Program-made: the position numbers and the translations under genes
Shown here: piece by piece, positions 10,176-12,635 of the stretch
Layout of the letters: every line of letters begins with the position of its first letter
Numbering within the stretch: position 1 is the stretch's first letter
Assembly: GCA_014904845.1 (NCBI GenBank)
Contig: MU119919.1
Span: 1-12,635, forward strand
DNA length: 12,635 nucleotides
Direction of reading: 5' to 3'
From: Acephala macrosclerotiorum
Taxonomy: Eukaryota; Ascomycota; Leotiomycetes; Helotiales; Mollisiaceae
Notes under the pieces: generated by a model
Seen by the model: the letters and a program-made list of their open reading frames with translations, nothing else
The model's database searches: none
Told to the model about the DNA's origin: nothing

Positions 10176-10189
10176 TAAAAACGTTTTTA
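10176..10189. repeat. 14 bp perfect palindrome in copy D tail
   Basis: TAAAAACGTTTTTA is identical to the palindromes in copies B and C at the same point of the repeat. It is preceded by TTTCG, where B has decayed to TTTAT. Confidence 0.9.
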
Positions 10190-10245
10190 TAAAACTCGTA
10201 AAATAAAATATACGTTTAATAAAAAATTTTTTTTTTTAAAATAAA

Positions 10246-12410
10246 TATTAAAAATAAATAATATAAATATAATATTATTTAATTTTATTAAATTATTAAT
10301 AATTTTAATTATTATTTATAAAATTATATTTTTATTAATTTATTTTTTAATTAATTTATTATAAATAATTTCGTAAATTTAATATAATAAAATAGAATAT
10401 TTTTTTTATTTTTTTTATATATTATTATAAATTTTAATAAATATTTTTTTAATTTTAATAATTATTATTTTAACGTTTTATTAAAATTTTATAAATAAAT
10501 ATTATTTTTTATAATATTTTTATAAATTAATTTTTTATTTAAATATAAAACGTTAATAATAATTAAATAATTATTTATATATTTAATAATAATAATAATA
10601 TTTAATATTTATATTATAATAAATTTATTAAATTTTTTTTATAAAATATTATATTAATAAATAATTAAAACGTTTATATAATTAATATAATTTAATATTA
10701 ATAAAATAATTTTAATTTAATTTTTTTTTAATTAATATAATAATATTTAATTAAATGTTAATATTAAGTTTTTATAATATTAAAAATTATAATTAATTAA
10801 TAATTAATATTTTAACGATTTTATTATTTAATATAAATTTTTAAAAATTTTTTAAAAAATATTAATTTAATTTAAATAATTCAAATTATAATAATAAAAT
10901 ATTAAATAAATTAATTATTGAAAATAATTATTATTTATATATTATTAATTTTTATTATTTATATATTTTTTAATAAATTTTTTATTTTTTCGATTTTAAT
11001 AAAAAAATTTAAATAATAAAATATTATAATATTTTAATTTATTATATATTAAATTTATTATTATTATTTTTATTATATATTTTATAAATTAATATTTTAA
11101 TTTATTATAAATATAATTTTTATAATTTTTATTTTAATTTTAAAAAATAAAATTTAAATTATATTATTATATTTTATATAATCGCGTTATAATATTTTTT
11201 ATTAATTATAATTTAATATTAATAAATTTATAAAAAATAAAATAAAAATTTTTATATATATTTTTATAAATTATAATTTAATTTTTTTTTTTTTTTTATA
11301 TATTTTAAAATAATAAAAAATATATTTATTTAATATTATTTTATTAAAAATTTTATAAAAACGTAAAATAATATTTTTAAAAATAAATTAAAATTAAAAA
11401 TAACAAAATAAAAACGAAAAAATTATATTATTAAAATTATATAAACATTTATAAAAATAAAATATTATAAAATAAATTTTTTAATTTAAATAAAAAAAAT
11501 TATAAATTAATAAAATTAAAAATAATTTATTTAATATAAATATATAAAAAATTTAAATTAATAAAAAATTATTATTTTAATAAATTATATAATAATTAAA
11601 AACGTATATAATTATGTATATTTAAATATTTAAAATATTATAAAAACGAATATAAAATTAATATAATAATAAAAAAAATTTATAATTTAAATCATTTTAA
11701 TTATTTAATTATTTTTATTAATTATATTAATATATGAATTAAAAATTTTAAAATCGATTTAAATATTTAAAAATTAATTATAATTTTTCTTTATTAAAAT
11801 TATAAAATTAATTAATTATATTTAAATAATATTTTTTTTTTATAAATTAAAAAAATAATTATTATAATATAAAAAATTAAATAAAATTTTAAAATAATTT
11901 ATTTATTCGTTATTATTAAATTTTATAATCGAATTTTTTTTAAATTAATATAATTATTTTTTAATAAATTTTTTTATTTTTTTTAACGAGTTTTTTTATT
12001 TATTAATTTTTATTAATAAATTTAATATTATTTAAAAATAGTTTTATTTGTTTAATTATAATATTTAAAATTTTTATATTTTTTAATTAAAAATTAATAT
12101 TTTAAATATTTATATTATATTTAATTTTTAATAAAATTTTAAAATTTTATTATTTTTAAATAATTTATAATAAATATAAATAATTTATTATAATTTATTA
12201 TTTTAAATATATTATTACGTTTTAATATAATTAAATTTTTTAACGTTTTAAAAAATAATAAATTTAATAATATTTTTTTATTAATAAAAATTGTAAAAAA
12301 TTTTAAAATTTTTGTTTTATTTAATTTATTATAAAATAAAAATATTTTAAATTATATTTTTAAATTATATATTTTTAATATAATAATAATAAAATAATTT
12401 TTATTAATTT
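10246..12410. other. Core between inverted copies D and E
   Basis: This is 2.2 kb between convergent copies D and E. It is poorer in CpG than the left part of the window: between 10993 and 11361 the only C/G is one CGCG at 11183-11186. I saw no coding region, RNA gene or convincing similarity to the B/C core. Several T-rich and A-rich runs occur, for example near 11281-11300. Confidence 0.55.
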
Positions 12411-12635
12411 TTAATTATAAAATTTTTTTTTCGTATTAAAAAAAAATTCGTTTAATAATTTATTAAACGAATTAATAATAAACGAGTTTTTTTTTTTTAA
12501 ATATTCGATATATATTTTATAAAAAATTATAAAATTTTTAATTTTAATAATTTATTTTTATTTTAAATTTTAAATTAAAAACTTTTAATTTAAATATTTT
12601 ATAAATATTTAAAATTAATATAATTATTAAAATAA
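12411..12635 (-). repeat. Repeat family copy E (inverted, cut by window end)
   Basis: On the - strand this carries the inner tail of the family: the ATAATTATATTAATTTTAAA block near the window end, then TTAAATTAAAAG and AATTTAAAATTTAAAAT. It also carries the same extension past the tail as copy B, including TTATTAATTCGTTTAATAAA (12454-12478 region), and it stays similar beyond the poly-T tract. It lacks the 14 bp palindrome through a short deletion. The rest of the copy, including any subunit array, would lie beyond the window. Confidence 0.75.
12446..12472. repeat. 27 bp near-perfect hairpin in copy E
   Basis: Arms of 13 bases (ATTCGTTTAATAA and TTATTAAACGAAT) are separated by one base. The corresponding place in copy B (about 5363-5386) keeps the left arm, but the right arm is only partly recognisable (GTCGAAT). 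The site lies at the inner edge of the B/E-specific extension. A rho-independent terminator is not proposed, because the context is eukaryotic-looking and the stem is A/T-rich. Confidence 0.85.

Larger units (their letters stand above)
9358..10245 (+). repeat. Repeat family copy D (direct, shorter)
   Basis: The outer end (TTATTTATTTAATATAAAAA at 9361) matches B at 4051 base for base over the first 30 bases or so, and matches C further in. The central segment is shorter than in B. It holds a reduced subunit array and a full inner tail with the palindrome at 10176-10189 and TAAAATAAAATATACG after it. At 10099-10100 it keeps ACG where B has ATG (5213-5215) and E has ATA-type sequence. The copy ends in a poly-T tract near 10220-10230 and lacks most of the extension of B and E. 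Confidence 0.8.
1..12635. other. RIP-saturated AT-rich block, no genes
   Basis: The whole window is roughly 3-4% G+C by eye. Most C and G bases lie in CpG, and CpA is present only about 30 times outside the island at 6717-6761. Loss of C on one strand is matched by loss of C on the other, so the process acted on both strands. In fungi, RIP converts C to T in duplicated DNA, preferring CpA in Neurospora, and leaves AT-rich heterochromatin. The repeat family described below supplies the required duplications. Stop triplets, chiefly TAA, recur every few codons in the frames inspected, and no protein motif, tRNA or rRNA was recognised. A protist or mitochondrial origin is less likely, because neither would explain selective survival of CpG. 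No species can be assigned. Confidence 0.75.

Noticed and set aside
12446..12472. Hairpin followed by a T-rich run as a rho-independent terminator
   Set aside because: The stem is A/T-rich, no gene lies upstream and nothing suggests a bacterial genome. T runs are everywhere in this window.
1..12635. Mitochondrial origin, with the island at 6717-6761 as a yeast-type GC cluster
   Set aside because: No mitochondrial gene, tRNA or rRNA occurs in 12.6 kb. The CpG-biased residue and the copies differing by C/T and G/A changes fit RIP better. Only the island is reminiscent of GC clusters.
1..12635. Bisulfite-converted or similarly treated DNA (methylated CpG retained)
   Set aside because: Conversion would remove C from one strand and leave G normal. 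Here G and C are equally depleted, and the island keeps unconverted CpA, CpC and CpT.
1..12635. Apicomplexan centromere or gut-fungus intergenic DNA
   Set aside because: These can be over 95% A/T, but they would not predict selective CpG survival or multi-copy 1 kb repeats with directional transitions. This is not fully excluded without taxonomic data.

Overview
This window is almost pure A+T. By eye it holds roughly 3-4% G+C, with runs such as 1-278 and 2101-2370 that contain no G or C at all. The few remaining C and G bases sit mostly in CpG dinucleotides, while CpA/TpG, CpT/ApG and CpC/GpG are nearly absent. Both strands are affected equally. The best explanation is a block saturated by repeat-induced point mutation (RIP) in the nuclear genome of a filamentous ascomycete: an AT isochore, a subtelomere or a regional centromere. 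The species cannot be named from the sequence. I found no protein-coding gene, tRNA or rRNA. TAA-type stops occur throughout, and no conserved protein motif is readable.

The structure that survives is repetitive. One family of about 0.9-1.4 kb repeats occurs at least five times: A (about 180-960, +, partial), B (about 4048-5430, +), C (about 7110-8277, -), D (about 9358-10245, +) and E (about 12411 to the window end, -, cut). Each full copy has an outer segment, a central tandem array of 170-220 bp subunits and a conserved inner tail. B and C face each other across a 1.7 kb core, and D and E face each other across a 2.2 kb core. This resembles elements with long, internally repetitive terminal inverted repeats (foldback-like), although nested LTR copies or simple segmental duplications are not excluded. 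Differences between copies include many C/T and G/A alternatives, as RIP predicts.

Region by region: 1-960 is pure AT followed by copy A. 961-4047 is degraded single-copy-looking sequence with a 61 bp tandem duplication and a zone richer in CpG (about 2370-3000). 4048-5430 is copy B. 5431-7109 is the B/C core, with a perfect five-copy 17 bp minisatellite (6224-6308) and a 45 bp island of about 62% G+C (6717-6761). 7110-8277 is copy C. 8278-9357 is degraded spacer. 9358-10245 is copy D. 10246-12410 is the D/E core. 12411-12635 is copy E.

The most striking object is the island at 6717-6761. It keeps CpA, CpC and CpT sites that are almost erased elsewhere, and it is flanked on both sides by TA. 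It probably arrived after the mutational process acted, or was shielded from it. Its length and the TA flanks recall a terminal repeat of a fungal Tc1/mariner (Fot1/pogo) element, but that identity is inference.
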